A stretch of 52,850 nt of DNA from Verrucomicrobiota bacterium (GCA_022704145.1 JAKJGY010000010.1:1-52850), one strand, 5' to 3'. Counted from the first letter of the stretch, positions 1-8,444 are shown. Numbers and translations are program-made. The notes: a model not told the origin generated them from the letters alone.

Positions 1-475
1 GGAGCCGCCGTTCGCGCTGACCGCCGACATGACGCGCGAGGAGGTGATCGCGCAGGTCGAGTCGCTGCGCGCGAGCAACCCTACGGCTGACCTGGCCTTC
101 TATGCGTGGCGCGACCTGACGCGCACGCCCGCCGCGCCGTTCATACGGGCCGCGCTGTCGCGCAACCCGGTCTGCCGTGAGGGTGCGGCCGGGCTGGACG
201 AGGCCGGGCTGGTCAGCCGCGTGGCGGCGTGGCCGGGAGAGTCGATCTACGACGGGCCCGCACGGTTGGCGCAGCCCGACGAGGTGTGGAACTTCCAGCG
301 CGGCGACGGCTTCGAGAAGGCCCTGCTGGTGGCCAGCGTCCTGCGCGGCAGGGGCGAGGGGCCGCTGCGCCTCTCCCTGCGCGAGGGGGCGGCCGCGCTT
401 GAGGACGCGGGCGGCCGCGTGATCTGCGCGCTGCCTACGGCCAAGCGGCCGCGCGAGCCGGTCTGGAATCTCTGA
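1..475 (+). CDS. 3' end of an unidentified protein (partial at window start)
   Basis: The reading frame is open from base 2, with no in-frame stop before the methionine codon at 29, so the gene very probably begins upstream of the window and 29 is an internal Met. About 157 residues are visible, ending in PVWNL. The stretch WNFQRGDGFEKALLVASVLR faintly recalls the region around the active-site Cys of transglutaminase-like domains (GDCxDKA followed by a hydrophobic helix), but the Cys is missing, so I assign no function. There is no signal peptide or membrane segment in the visible part. A probable intrinsic terminator follows at 550-571. The coding call rests on the long open frame and codon use like that of its neighbours; identity is unknown. 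Confidence 0.65.
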   Translation, partial: EPPFALTADMTREEVIAQVESLRASNPTADLAFYAWRDLTRTPAAPFIRAALSRNPVCREGAAGLDEAGLVSRVAAWPGESIYDGPARLAQPDEVWNFQRGDGFEKALLVASVLRGRGEGPLRLSLREGAAALEDAGGRVICALPTAKRPREPVWNL

Positions 476-549
476 AGGCCGGGCCGCCCCCGCTTGGCAC
501 GGCCTTTGCAAGGAGAGTGTCAGGCCGCGGGGCGAAACAGCCCCGGCAA

Positions 550-571
550 GGCCTTCCGCAAGGCCGTTTTT
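550..571 (+). terminator. intrinsic terminator after the partial first gene
   Basis: A six-base stem GGCCTT (550-555) pairs with AAGGCC (560-565) across a four-base CCGC loop and is followed by G and five T residues (566-571). It lies 75 bases after the stop at 475, in the right orientation to end that transcript. Confidence 0.6.
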
Positions 572-663
572 ACGGTTTTGCGGCATAAGAACGCCAGGAT
601 GGACAGGGTCGGGTGCGCACAACGGGACGCGATGGCGCGACGGGGTGTGTAGGCCTGTAGGCG

Positions 664-698
664 GGCCCGCCACGGGAGGGGGGATAACGTGGCGGGCC
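664..698. promoter_or_regulatory. 11-bp perfect inverted repeat upstream of the OmpA-family gene
   Basis: GGCCCGCCACG (664-674) is exactly repeated in inverted form as CGTGGCGGGCC (688-698) with a 13-base purine-rich loop. It could be a second terminator without a proper T tract (GCGTCCTCTTT follows) or a protein-binding site 40 bases upstream of the proposed -35 element. Confidence 0.45.
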
Positions 699-737
699 GC
701 GTCCTCTTTAAGCGCCTCGCGTGCGCCGAATTACGGC

Positions 738-767
738 TTGCGCTGTAGGCGGTCGGTCGGATATTAT
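738..767 (+). promoter_or_regulatory. candidate promoter for the OmpA-family gene
   Basis: TTGCGC (738-743) and TATTAT (762-767) are separated by 18 bases. The -10 matches the sigma70 consensus at five of six positions. Transcription would start near 774, leaving a leader of about 22 bases with AAGGAG (784-789) before the ATG at 796. Confidence 0.5.
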
Positions 768-795
768 TAACAGGCTAAATCTTAAGGAGAGCCAG

Positions 796-2094
796 ATGAA
801 AACGAACCATCTGTCCGTGATCACGTCGAGTGTGTGCCTCTTGATGGCTGGCACCGTATGCGCCGCCGATGAGTTCGCCGACGCCCCGCGTTGGTATGTG
901 AGCCCGGGTGTGGGCATGATGTTCTTCGAGGGCAACCAGCCGGCCGACGAGGGCCTGAACCTCGTGCTGCGCCTGGGGTATGACCTTTCCGAGCACTGGA
1001 CGGCTGAGGGCGGGGTCTCGTGGGCGCCGAACATCACGAGTAACGGCCGCGACGGCGCGGACGACGCGCCCGGCGGCGACAGCGGCATCGGCGCGCAGAG
1101 CGTGCGCGGGGTCTTCATGGACGGGCTGTACCACTTCAGCCGGTATGAGCGTGTGGACCCTTATCTGGCGGGCGGTTTCGGTTATCTTCGCGCCAACAGC
1201 AAGGCGTTCTGTGAGGGCGACGAGTACAGCGCGGTCGGCCCGCGGGTGGGTGTGGGTGTCATGTACCACCTCACCGACCGGTGGTCGCTGCGTGCGGACG
1301 CGCGGGCCTTTATGGCCTTGGACCAGACCTGCGAGTTCATCTACACGGCGGACGCGGGCGTGGCTTACCGGTTCGGCGGCAAGGGCGGCGGCGGCGGAAC
1401 GGTCGCGCCGGCCCCTGACCTTCCGAAGGACTCGGACGGCGACGGCCTGACCGACGACGAGGAGCTGAAGCTGGGAACCGACCCGTTCAAGAAGGACACG
1501 GACGGCGACGGCCTGACTGACGGTGATGAGGTCAAGGTCCACAAGACCAACCCGCTGAACCCTGACACCGATTTCGACGGGCTGAAGGACGGCGAGGAGG
1601 TCCTCACCTATAAGACGAGTCCGCTTGACCGGGATACGGACAAGGGCGGGGTGGCGGACGGGCACGAGGTGATCGAGGACAAGACCAACCCCCTCGACCC
1701 TTCCGACGACCTGATGCTGTTCGAGGTCTACATCCAGTTCGACTACGACACCACGGTGATCAAGCCCGAGTACTTCGCCGAGCTGGATCACGTCACCCGC
1801 GTGCTGGCGCGCAATCCGCAGGCGACGGCGGTGGTGGAGGGCCATGCCGACCGCCGTTACCGCTCGAGCGAGAAGTACAACCAGGAGCTTTCGGAGAAGC
1901 GGGCCCAGGCGGTCGCGGCGTACATCGCGGGCAAGGGCGTCACGGCGGAGCGGCTCTCGGCTGTGGGTTACGGGTACATGCGCCCGAAGGTGCAGTCCGA
2001 CCTGGTCGCCGGTAATCCCGAGAACCGGCGCGTCGAGATCTATATCCGTGGCGCGGGGACGAACGCGGATAAAGCCAAGTACGCGAACCCGTAA
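796..2094 (+). CDS. OmpA-family outer-membrane porin with thrombospondin type 3 repeats
   Basis: A 432-residue outer-membrane protein tethering the membrane to peptidoglycan. Residues 1-23 are a signal peptide ending VCA-AD. Residues 30-195 alternate in the way of an eight-strand beta-barrel. From about 210 to 305 come Asp-rich calcium-binding TSP3 repeats (DSDGDGLTDDEE, DTDGDGLTDGDE, DTDFDGLKDGEE). Residues 312-425 are an OmpA C-terminal domain with FDYDTTVIKPEY and the peptidoglycan-binding NPENRRVEIYI. The start at 796 is chosen for AAGGAG at 784-789 and the signal peptide directly after it. The barrel-TSP3-OmpA architecture is that of the OprF group. It is probably monocistronic, bounded by a promoter at 738-767 and a strong terminator at 2129-2166. 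The family call is secure; pore selectivity cannot be read from the sequence. Confidence 0.92.
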   Translation: MKTNHLSVITSSVCLLMAGTVCAADEFADAPRWYVSPGVGMMFFEGNQPADEGLNLVLRLGYDLSEHWTAEGGVSWAPNITSNGRDGADDAPGGDSGIGAQSVRGVFMDGLYHFSRYERVDPYLAGGFGYLRANSKAFCEGDEYSAVGPRVGVGVMYHLTDRWSLRADARAFMALDQTCEFIYTADAGVAYRFGGKGGGGGTVAPAPDLPKDSDGDGLTDDEELKLGTDPFKKDTDGDGLTDGDEVKVHKTNPLNPDTDFDGLKDGEEVLTYKTSPLDRDTDKGGVADGHEVIEDKTNPLDPSDDLMLFEVYIQFDYDTTVIKPEYFAELDHVTRVLARNPQATAVVEGHADRRYRSSEKYNQELSEKRAQAVAAYIAGKGVTAERLSAVGYGYMRPKVQSDLVAGNPENRRVEIYIRGAGTNADKAKYANP

Positions 2095-2128
2095 GCGTGG
2101 CGGGTCGCCCCTGAGGCCGGTTTGAACG

Positions 2129-2166
2129 AAGGCCGCACAGGAACTTGTTTTCTTGTGCGGCCTTTC
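2129..2166 (+). terminator. strong intrinsic terminator after the OmpA-family gene
   Basis: AAGGCCGCACA (2129-2139) is perfectly repeated in inverted form at 2154-2164. Pairing continues inward through one G-U to a stem of about 15 pairs, with CTTGTT-like bases as the loop. Only three T residues follow, and the hairpin ends 15 bases before the next start codon. Confidence 0.75.
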
Positions 2167-2180
2167 GCCATGGAGAGACG

Positions 2181-3272
2181 ATGAGGATTATCGAGCGATA
2201 TGTGCTGCGCGCGTTTCTCTCGGCCTTCGCCCTGGCCTGGCTGGTGCTCTCGTTCGTCCTGACCATCGGGCTGCTGGTCCGGATCACCCGCCTGCTGATC
2301 GAGGGCCTGCCGCCCCATGCGGTGGGGCTGTTCCTGCTGGTCGGCCTGCCGGAGACGCTGAAGCTGACCGTGCCGATCGCGCTGCTCGTGAGCGCCCTGC
2401 TGGTGTTCGGCCGGCTCTCGGCGGACAGCGAGATCGCGGCGATGCGCGCCTGCGGGGTCAACCTGCTGCACATCATGAAATGGCCGTTCGTCTTCGCGTT
2501 GGGGTGTACGCTGTTGGGCTTCTACGTGAATAACGAGATCGTGCCGCGCAGCCACGAGGTCGGCCGCAACCTGCGCTCGCTGATCAGCGTGGACGTGGGC
2601 CTCGAGCTGCTGGAGCCGGGCCGCATGATCGACGATTTCGACGGGCTCAAGATCTTCTTCGAGAAGAAAGAGGGCAACTGGTTGCAGAACCTGCTGGTCT
2701 TCGACTACTCGCAGACGAACGTCACGCGCGAGATCAGCGCCGAGAAGGCGCTGGTGTCGACCAACGGGGCTGACATCGTTCTGGACATGTATAAGGTGCG
2801 CGTAGACCCGATCGACGCGGGCCGCCCGGGCATCGCCGCGGCGGACCGGTTCCGGCACGTGATCCCGGACGCGATGCGCCGCCGCCCCTACAGCCGCAAG
2901 GAGAAGGACTTCCACTTCCATGAGCTGCGCGCGGCTATCGCCGAGATCCGCGCGAACCCGAAGGCCCTGCCCTACCCGATGCGGCGCAAGCTCCTCAGCA
3001 TCCACCGTACGGAGTTCCACCTGCGGCTGGTCTACGCGTTCGCATCAGCCTGCTTCGTGCTGATCGGCGTGCCGCTGGGCATCCGCTCGCACCGCAAGGA
3101 GTCGACCGTCGGGATGGCGATCAGCCTGACGGTGGCGATGGTCTATTATCTGGTGGTGATCCTGGTGTACTCGTTAGACAAGTACGACTGGGCTTACCCG
3201 TACGTGCTGATCTGGGCGCCCGTTGCGATTTGTGCGGTCTTGGCCGCGCGGCTGATACCCAAGAACCTCTAG
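2181..3272 (+). CDS. LptF/LptG-family LPS-export permease subunit
   Basis: A 363-residue inner-membrane protein of the YjgP/YjgQ (LptF/LptG) family, the membrane half of the ABC machine that lifts LPS from the inner membrane to the periplasmic bridge. Membrane segments lie near residues 12-34, 50-78 and 102-120. A periplasmic beta-jellyroll-like region follows (about 130-265), then three C-terminal segments with the family signature GVPLGIRSHRKES. The start at 2181 follows GGAGAG at 2172-2177; an upstream TTG lies inside the terminator hairpin. The gene sits 32 bases before lpxA, so the pair forms a lipid A/LPS module. Only one permease subunit is in the window; the partner and LptB must lie elsewhere. 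F versus G cannot be decided here. Confidence 0.88.
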   Translation: MRIIERYVLRAFLSAFALAWLVLSFVLTIGLLVRITRLLIEGLPPHAVGLFLLVGLPETLKLTVPIALLVSALLVFGRLSADSEIAAMRACGVNLLHIMKWPFVFALGCTLLGFYVNNEIVPRSHEVGRNLRSLISVDVGLELLEPGRMIDDFDGLKIFFEKKEGNWLQNLLVFDYSQTNVTREISAEKALVSTNGADIVLDMYKVRVDPIDAGRPGIAAADRFRHVIPDAMRRRPYSRKEKDFHFHELRAAIAEIRANPKALPYPMRRKLLSIHRTEFHLRLVYAFASACFVLIGVPLGIRSHRKESTVGMAISLTVAMVYYLVVILVYSLDKYDWAYPYVLIWAPVAICAVLAARLIPKNL

Positions 3273-3304
3273 CCGGCCGCCAGGCCGCTGAAGAAAGGAC
3301 AGAC

Positions 3305-4084
3305 ATGGCGAACATCCATCCTACCGCGATTATTGATCCGCAGGCGCAGCTCGACGACGAGGTTACGGTCGGCCCGTATGCCATCATCGGCCCGGACGTG
3401 CGCGTCCGCACGGGCGCCACGATCCAGGCGCATGCCTATATCGGTGCCCACACGACGATCGGCGAAGGGTGCGATGTTTTCCCCTTCGCCTGTATCGGCA
3501 CCAAGACGCAGGATCTGAAGTATAAGGCGGGCGACATCACCTATGTCGAGATCGGCGCGCGCACGGTGCTGCGTGAGTTTTCCACGGTCCATCTGGGCAC
3601 GAAGCCCGGAGAGGTCACGCGGGTCGGCGAGGGCTGCCTGATCATGGCCTACTGCCATGTGGCCCACGGTTGCCGGGTGGGCAACGACGTGATCATGTCC
3701 AACGGCGCCACGCTGGCCGGCGAGGTGACGGTGCAGGATCACGCGATCATCGGGGGCATGTCGGGCGTGCACCAGTTCTGCCGCATCGGCGCGTACGCGA
3801 TGGTCGGCGGCGCGTCCAAGATCCGTCAGGACTGCCCGCCGTTCATGCTGACCGAGACGACCGGCGTGGAGACGCGCGTGATCGGGCCGAACATCGTCGG
3901 GCTGCAGCGCCGGGGCTTTTCCCCCGAGGTGCGCTCGGCGCTTAAGGAGGCCTACCGCCTGCTGTACCGCGAGGGCCTGAACCGCAGCCAGGCGCTGGAG
4001 CGTATCCGCTACGAGGTGGACAGCCTGCCCGAGATCCAGCAACTGGTCGCGTTCTATGCCGAGAGCCAGCGCGGCGTGACATAA
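3305..4084 (+). CDS. lpxA: acyl-ACP--UDP-N-acetylglucosamine O-acyltransferase
   Basis: LpxA carries out the first step of lipid A synthesis in the cytoplasm, moving an R-3-hydroxyacyl chain from ACP to the 3-OH of UDP-GlcNAc. The 259 residues match the usual length (about 260). The N-terminal two thirds are hexapeptide repeats of the left-handed beta-helix. CHVAHGCRVGNDVIMSNGAT contains the catalytic His of the HxxH-type motif, and GGMSGVHQFCRIGAYAMVGG is the acyl-chain ruler region. The C-terminal helical part starts near SPEVRSALKEAYR. The start is chosen from GAAAGGAC at 3293-3300 and the conserved NIHPTAII opening. The usual neighbours lpxD, fabZ and lpxB are absent; the upstream partner is the LptF-like permease. 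Confidence 0.96.
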   Translation: MANIHPTAIIDPQAQLDDEVTVGPYAIIGPDVRVRTGATIQAHAYIGAHTTIGEGCDVFPFACIGTKTQDLKYKAGDITYVEIGARTVLREFSTVHLGTKPGEVTRVGEGCLIMAYCHVAHGCRVGNDVIMSNGATLAGEVTVQDHAIIGGMSGVHQFCRIGAYAMVGGASKIRQDCPPFMLTETTGVETRVIGPNIVGLQRRGFSPEVRSALKEAYRLLYREGLNRSQALERIRYEVDSLPEIQQLVAFYAESQRGVT

Positions 4085-4108
4085 GCCGTCGTCCGGGACG
4101 CGCCCGGC

Positions 4109-4966
4109 TCAGGCCTCGGGGAAGACGCCGTCGCCGGACTGCCCGGTGCGGCGGCGCAGCTCGCGCCAGGCGTCGAGGTAGACGCTGAGCCCAGCCCACT
4201 CCGGCAGCCTCATCCGGTCTTCGACCAGGAGGCGCACGCGGACTTGTTCCTCGCGGTACTGCTCGCGCGTGAAATGGCCCGAGAAGTGCGCGAGGCGCAG
4301 CCAGACCAGGTAGGTGGTGAGCGCGTCGAAGCCGTTGTACTGCACGACCGCGCGGCGGCGCCCGCCGTACCAGAGCGCGCAGACGTCGTCGCCGGTGGTC
4401 TCCAGCTTGCCGGGGATGCCCGACAGCGTCGCGACCTCGTGCAGCGAGACCGCGTAGCTCTTGCCGAACCCGCCGACCAGCTCCATCAGATCCACGTCCA
4501 GGCTCTCCCAGGGCTTGGCGTCCAGACGCGCGCTGAGCTGGGGCAGGCAGAGGCCGTGCGTGAGGGCGCGCTGCGTCAGGATCCGCAGGTCGGCGTTACG
4601 CGAGTTGAAGCCCACCAGTTGCGGGTTGCGCGTGGCCAGCCCGTCGCTCAGGAAACGCTTGAGGATATAGGGCTCGTCCTGCGCCGGATCGTCAGGGTTC
4701 TCCGGGAGCGCCTGGAGGAAGAGCCGCACGTCGCCAGCCTTCTGTACGCGCCGGATCACCGCCGCGACCGAGACGACGCGGCAGTGCAGGGTGCGCAGGA
4801 AGGGCGTCGGGTTCTCAGGTGTCGCGCCGCCCTGTTCCCACATCAGGCGCAGCACCTCGCTGTCCGGGAGGGTGTCCGGCAGGTGGTACAGGAGCCGGCC
4901 GGCCTGGGTGTCGGGCACCCACTCGCAGTCGAAGGCCCAGACCTCGTCGGGGACGGAGCGTATCAT
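4109..4966 (-). CDS. predicted 3'-5' exonuclease of the PolB-like DEDD family (PF10108 type)
   Basis: A 285-residue cytoplasmic protein with the metal-binding residues of DEDDy exonucleases: FDCEWVPD near the N-terminus (first Asp and Glu), LVGFNSRNADLRIL (second Asp, about residue 125) and YNGFDALTTYLVW (final Asp, about residue 216). The spacing matches proteins related to the proofreading domain of family B polymerases, which lack the polymerase part. It would trim DNA or RNA 3' ends; the substrate is unknown. Its start overlaps the stop of the upstream metallophosphoesterase gene as ATGA (4963-4966), so the two are translationally coupled. The 3' end faces lpxA, with a short hairpin CCGGG/CCCGG at 4093-4107 between them. 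Family confidence is good; biological role is not known. Confidence 0.8.
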   Translation of the reverse strand: MIRSVPDEVWAFDCEWVPDTQAGRLLYHLPDTLPDSEVLRLMWEQGGATPENPTPFLRTLHCRVVSVAAVIRRVQKAGDVRLFLQALPENPDDPAQDEPYILKRFLSDGLATRNPQLVGFNSRNADLRILTQRALTHGLCLPQLSARLDAKPWESLDVDLMELVGGFGKSYAVSLHEVATLSGIPGKLETTGDDVCALWYGGRRRAVVQYNGFDALTTYLVWLRLAHFSGHFTREQYREEQVRVRLLVEDRMRLPEWAGLSVYLDAWRELRRRTGQSGDGVFPEA

Positions 4967-6477
4967 GGCTGTCTGGCCTCCTGCGCGGCGGGCGCGGGCG
5001 CCGCTGCGCGCACGTAGGTGAGCGTGGGCGCGCGCAACACCAGCGTGCCGCTGAACTCGGCGTCCAGCCGCACCTGGACGTGCGTGGCGTATTGGGCGAG
5101 CGCGTCGATCTTTCGGTTGACGCCGTAAAGGGTGTCGCCCTTGACGCCGAGGGTATAGGAGTAGGTCTTCTTGATCTCGGGCGTGCCGTCGGGCCGCATG
5201 GCGTAGACCACAAGCTGATAGCGCAGGTCGTGGGGCGCGAACCCCTCCTCCCGCTCGGCGTGGCCGCTGAGGCGGAGCGACTTGAACTCGCTGCGGGCCA
5301 GCATGATCAGCGGCGACTCGAGGCGGAAGCGGGCGTTACCCGCATGGGTGACGCTCAGGGCCAGCTCGCCGTTCCTCAGGCAGGTGGCGAGCGTCTGGCG
5401 CGCACGGTCCTCGCAGGCGTAACGCCAGCCGGCGAGGGAGGCGTCGGCGGAAAGCGCGGGCGGGAACGCCGGCAGCATGTTCTTATCGGGCTGACGCGGC
5501 TCCGAGACCAGCAGCGGCAACTCCTCCCGCGGCAGCATCAGGGCGGCGTCGGCAGCGCGCCGGTGACGGGCTGAGCGGGCGGCCGACCCTGCGGCCAGGG
5601 CGAGGCTCGCCAGGACGAGCGCGCCCGCCAGCACGCCGAGCGCGCGGCGCCGCGTTCCGAGACGCGCCTCGGCGCGCACGTCGCGCGCGTGCTGGCCGTC
5701 GGCCAGCGGGTTGGAGAAGGAGAGCCGCTGACGCAGCGTGGGCAGGTGGCGCGGGGTGAGCGGCGCCCCCATCCACGGGTCATCGTCGAGGCCCGCCTCG
5801 CGCAGGGAGGCGCGGTAGCCCTCGCTGTCGAACGGCAGGCTGCGGAAGACGACGCTCCGGTCGGCGTCGTCGTACACACAGTAGGTCGAGCGGCACTCGC
5901 CGACACGCGGGTAGCCGACGCTGCCCGGGTTGACGATATAGCGCTTGCCCTCCTCGAGCTGGAAGTCACACGGGCCCACCAGATGCGGCTCGCCGCTGCC
6001 GCCGATCACGTAGATGGCAGGCAGGTGCGAATGGCCGACGAACAGGAGCTGCTCGCGCGTGGCGGACCAGGAGGGGAGCGCCTCGTGCGGGTCGATCACG
6101 TAGCGGAACGCGCCGGGCGCCGAGAAGTCGCCGTGCGCACAGCGGAAACCCGGCCCCGCCAGCACGAGGGGACGCGCCGCGAGCCAGGCCAGGCCCTCGC
6201 GCGAGAGCTGCTGGCGGTGACGCAGGACGGCGGCCTGCGCACGCGGCGAGAAGAGCGACGGGTCGATCTTGCCGCAGACCGCGGCGTCATGGTTACCAAG
6301 GAGCGTGGCGTGGACCTTACGGTAGAGCAGGTCCAGCACGCCGGCCGGATCAGGCCCGTAACCGACCACGTCGCCGAGGCAGATCACCCGGTCCACCGAC
6401 AGGTCCGCCAGATCCGCCAGGACGTTCTTCCAGGCGGGCAGGTTCGCGTGGATGTCGGAGACGAACGCGTAACGCAT
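4963..6477 (-). CDS. metallophosphoesterase fused through a membrane anchor to an unknown C-terminal domain
   Basis: The 504-residue product has an N-terminal calcineurin-like phosphoesterase (residues 1-235) with all metal motifs: SDIHANLPAW, CLGDVVGYGPDPAGV, LLGNHDAAV and VGHSHLP. It is closest in style to the YfcE/ApaH-like DUF2436 group, which acts on small phosphodiesters or nucleotides. A basic stretch and one hydrophobic segment (about 283-303) follow. The last 190 residues are beta-rich with no motif I recognise and would lie across the membrane from the catalytic domain. The gene starts 116 bases after the ferredoxin stop, past a terminator at 6534-6567, and overlaps the exonuclease gene by four bases. 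The anchoring suggests a signalling or sensing role, which is inference. Confidence 0.8.
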   Translation of the reverse strand: MRYAFVSDIHANLPAWKNVLADLADLSVDRVICLGDVVGYGPDPAGVLDLLYRKVHATLLGNHDAAVCGKIDPSLFSPRAQAAVLRHRQQLSREGLAWLAARPLVLAGPGFRCAHGDFSAPGAFRYVIDPHEALPSWSATREQLLFVGHSHLPAIYVIGGSGEPHLVGPCDFQLEEGKRYIVNPGSVGYPRVGECRSTYCVYDDADRSVVFRSLPFDSEGYRASLREAGLDDDPWMGAPLTPRHLPTLRQRLSFSNPLADGQHARDVRAEARLGTRRRALGVLAGALVLASLALAAGSAARSARHRRAADAALMLPREELPLLVSEPRQPDKNMLPAFPPALSADASLAGWRYACEDRARQTLATCLRNGELALSVTHAGNARFRLESPLIMLARSEFKSLRLSGHAEREEGFAPHDLRYQLVVYAMRPDGTPEIKKTYSYTLGVKGDTLYGVNRKIDALAQYATHVQVRLDAEFSGTLVLRAPTLTYVRAAAPAPAAQEARQP

Positions 6478-6533
6478 AGACGGTGTGCGGCGGCCGCAGG
6501 GAGGGCGGGCTGTAGGGCCGCTTCAGCCCGGAG

Positions 6534-6567
6534 AAAAAATAAGCGGCAAGCCATACGGCGTGCCGCT
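6534..6567 (-). terminator. intrinsic terminator after the ferredoxin gene (leftward)
   Basis: Read leftward, AGCGGCA (complement of 6561-6567) pairs with TGCCGCT (complement of 6542-6548) and is followed by TA and six T residues (complement of 6534-6539). It is the textbook form and ends the ferredoxin transcript before the metallophosphoesterase gene. Confidence 0.85.
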
Positions 6568-6592
6568 CAAGCCAGACGTCGCGTGACCGGAC

Positions 6593-6763
6593 TTAACCGG
6601 CGACGATCGCCTCGTTCGGGCACTCGCCCGCGCACGCGCCGCAATCGATGCACTTCGCGCTGTCGATCGTGTAGATCGGGCTGCCCTCATTGATCGCCTC
6701 GACCGGGCAGGCGTCCTTGCACAGTCCGCAGGCGACGCACGTATCGGTAATCTGATAAGCCAT
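6593..6763 (-). CDS. small 2[4Fe-4S] ferredoxin
   Basis: A 56-residue clostridial-type ferredoxin translated from ATG at 6761-6763 to TAA at 6593-6595. Two cluster motifs are complete: CVACGLCKDACP (residues 9-20) and CIDCGACAGECP (residues 38-49), each CxxCxxCxxxCP. It carries low-potential electrons in the cytoplasm, for example between oxidoreductases of anaerobic metabolism. AAGGAG lies just upstream of the start (complement of 6771-6776). A candidate promoter (6844-6872) and a terminator (6534-6567) make it a single-gene transcript. The presence of a dedicated 2[4Fe-4S] ferredoxin fits an anaerobic or facultative lifestyle. The partner enzyme is not in the window. Its small size makes automatic gene calls prone to miss it. 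Confidence 0.95.
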   Translation of the reverse strand: MAYQITDTCVACGLCKDACPVEAINEGSPIYTIDSAKCIDCGACAGECPNEAIVAG

Positions 6764-6843
6764 GGCACTCTCCTTGGAGGGAGTCCTTCCCGTATGCCCG
6801 CGCAGACGTGAGGCGCTCCCGAAAGCGTGTTAAAGTGAGTCGT

Positions 6844-6872
6844 ATGTTAGCCGAAACAGGGGTGTCGCGCAA
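6844..6872 (-). promoter_or_regulatory. candidate promoter for the ferredoxin gene
   Basis: On the minus strand, TTGCGC (complement of 6867-6872) and TAACAT (complement of 6844-6849) are separated by exactly 17 bases, upstream of the ferredoxin start. The same -35 sequence TTGCGC occurs before the OmpA-family gene and the toxin-antitoxin pair. Confidence 0.45.
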
Positions 6873-6887
6873 ACAAAAACAGGCCGG

Positions 6888-8381
6888 TTACGAGCGGTAG
6901 TTCGGAGCCTCTTTGATGATCTTGACGTCGTGCGGATGGGCCTCGCGCACGCCGGCGTTAGTGACGCGGTAGAAGGCGCCCTCACGCTTCAGCTCCGCGA
7001 CCGTGCGGGCGCCGCAGTACCCGAGCGAGGAGCGCAGCCCGCCGCAGAACTGGGTCATGATCTTCTTGACCGAACCCGCTAAGGGCACGATGCCCTCGAT
7101 GCCCTGCGGCACCAGCTCGTCGTCCTTGACGTTGTCCTGGCCGTAACGCTGGCGGCTGCCCTTGCCCTCTTTCATCGCCGCGAGGCTGCCCATGCCGCGG
7201 TAGACCACGTAGTGGCGGCCCTCGTGGATGATCTTCTCGCCGGGGCTCTCCTCGGTGCCGGCCAGCACCGAGCCCAACATGACGGTGTCCGCGCCCGCCA
7301 CCAGGGCCTTGGGCACGTCGCCCGAGAGGCGGATACCGCCGTCGGCGATCACGGGGATGGCGTCGCTCAACGCCTGGGCGGCGTTGAAGACCGCGGTGAT
7401 CTGCGGGATGCCGACGCCGCAGACGACACGCGTGGTACAGATCGAGCCCGGGCCGATGCCGACCTTGACGGCATGGGCGCCCGCCTTCATCAGGGCCAAC
7501 GCGCCGTCGGCCGTGGCGACATTACCGCCGATCACGTCGATATCCGGGTAATGCGCGCCGATCCAGGCGATCATGTCGAGGATGCCTTTAGAGTGGCCGT
7601 GGGCGCTGTCGACCACCACGACGTCGACCTCCTCCTCAGCGAGCCGCTCCATGCGCGCATGGTCGCCCGCGCTCACCGCCGCCGCCACGCGCAGCCGGTA
7701 ACGGCTGTCGCGCGTGTAGAGCGGGTGTGCGTCCTCGACCAGCTCCTGCACGTCCGTGAACGAGTAGAGGCCCACCAGCCGCCCGGCCGCATCGACCAGC
7801 GGGAGCTTGCCGATCTTGTTCTCCATCATGATCGCGAAGGCCTGCTCGAGCGTCGTGCCGGGCTCGGCGGTGATCACCCGCGTCGTCATCACCTCGGAGA
7901 CGCGCGTCGCCGTCTTCTTGGCGAAGCGGATATCGCTGGAGGTCACAATGCCGGCGAGGCGATCCTGCGCGTCCAGGATCGGGAAGCCGCTGAACGAGAG
8001 GTGGTGCTCGTCGCGATACTGACGGAGGTACGTCAGGGTGTCCGAGTCGCGGAAGGCGACCGGCCGCATGATCAGCCCGTTCAGGTAGTGTTTGACGCGA
8101 CGCACATGCTGGGCCTGGACCTCCGGCGGGAGGTTCTTGTGGATAACCCCGATACCGCCCAGCATCGCCATGGCGGTGGCCATGCCGGCTTCGGTCACGG
8201 TGTCCATCGCGGCGCTCACAAAAGGGATGTTGAGCGTGATCCGGCTGGTGAGCCGGGTGGTGAGGTTGGCCTCGTCCGGCAGAAAATCAGCATAACGCGT
8301 GACCAAGGTCACATCGTCGAAGGTGAGGCCCTCAAAAGGGAACTGTTTCATGAAAGCGGCGACATGGGCGTTGACATGCAT
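6888..8381 (-). CDS. guaB: inosine-5'-monophosphate dehydrogenase
   Basis: GuaB oxidises IMP to XMP with NAD+, the committed step of guanine nucleotide synthesis, in the cytoplasm. The 497 residues are full length. The TIM barrel is interrupted by two CBS domains (about residues 105-220). The catalytic loop is intact as [18 protein letters not shown], with the active-site Cys in the SICTT segment. [16 protein letters not shown] binds the phosphate, and the flap region carries [10 protein letters not shown]. The start at 8381 has GGGAG about eight bases upstream; Met11 (MKQFPFEG) is a shorter alternative that fits the usual family start better. A promoter lies at 8414-8444. The gene is separated from the ferredoxin gene by 124 bases. 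Confidence 0.97.
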   Translation of the reverse strand: MHVNAHVAAFMKQFPFEGLTFDDVTLVTRYADFLPDEANLTTRLTSRITLNIPFVSAAMDTVTEAGMATAMAMLGGIGVIHKNLPPEVQAQHVRRVKHYLNGLIMRPVAFRDSDTLTYLRQYRDEHHLSFSGFPILDAQDRLAGIVTSSDIRFAKKTATRVSEVMTTRVITAEPGTTLEQAFAIMMENKIGKLPLVDAAGRLVGLYSFTDVQELVEDAHPLYTRDSRYRLRVAAAVSAGDHARMERLAEEEVDVVVVDSAHGHSKGILDMIAWIGAHYPDIDVIGGNVATADGALALMKAGAHAVKVGIGPGSICTTRVVCGVGIPQITAVFNAAQALSDAIPVIADGGIRLSGDVPKALVAGADTVMLGSVLAGTEESPGEKIIHEGRHYVVYRGMGSLAAMKEGKGSRQRYGQDNVKDDELVPQGIEGIVPLAGSVKKIMTQFCGGLRSSLGYCGARTVAELKREGAFYRVTNAGVREAHPHDVKIIKEAPNYRS

Positions 8382-8413
8382 CCGGTTATCTCCCGTTCAT
8401 TCGCTTTCCCCTT

Positions 8414-8444
8414 AGTATATAACCGAAACCGGCCGAGTTGGCAA
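8414..8444 (-). promoter_or_regulatory. candidate promoter for guaB
   Basis: On the minus strand, TTGCCA (complement of 8439-8444) is followed after 17 bases by TATATA (complement of 8416-8421), or after 19 bases by TATACT (complement of 8414-8419). The region is clearly A+T richer than its surroundings. Confidence 0.5.

Larger units (their letters stand above)
476..795. other. 320-base intergenic region before the OmpA-family gene
   Basis: No gene is supported here. It holds the terminator at 550-571, a strong GC-rich hairpin at 664-698 and a sigma70-like promoter at 738-767. A GTG-initiated extension of the downstream frame (from 721) is possible but unlikely, because it would start upstream of the promoter -10 element. 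Confidence 0.6.
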
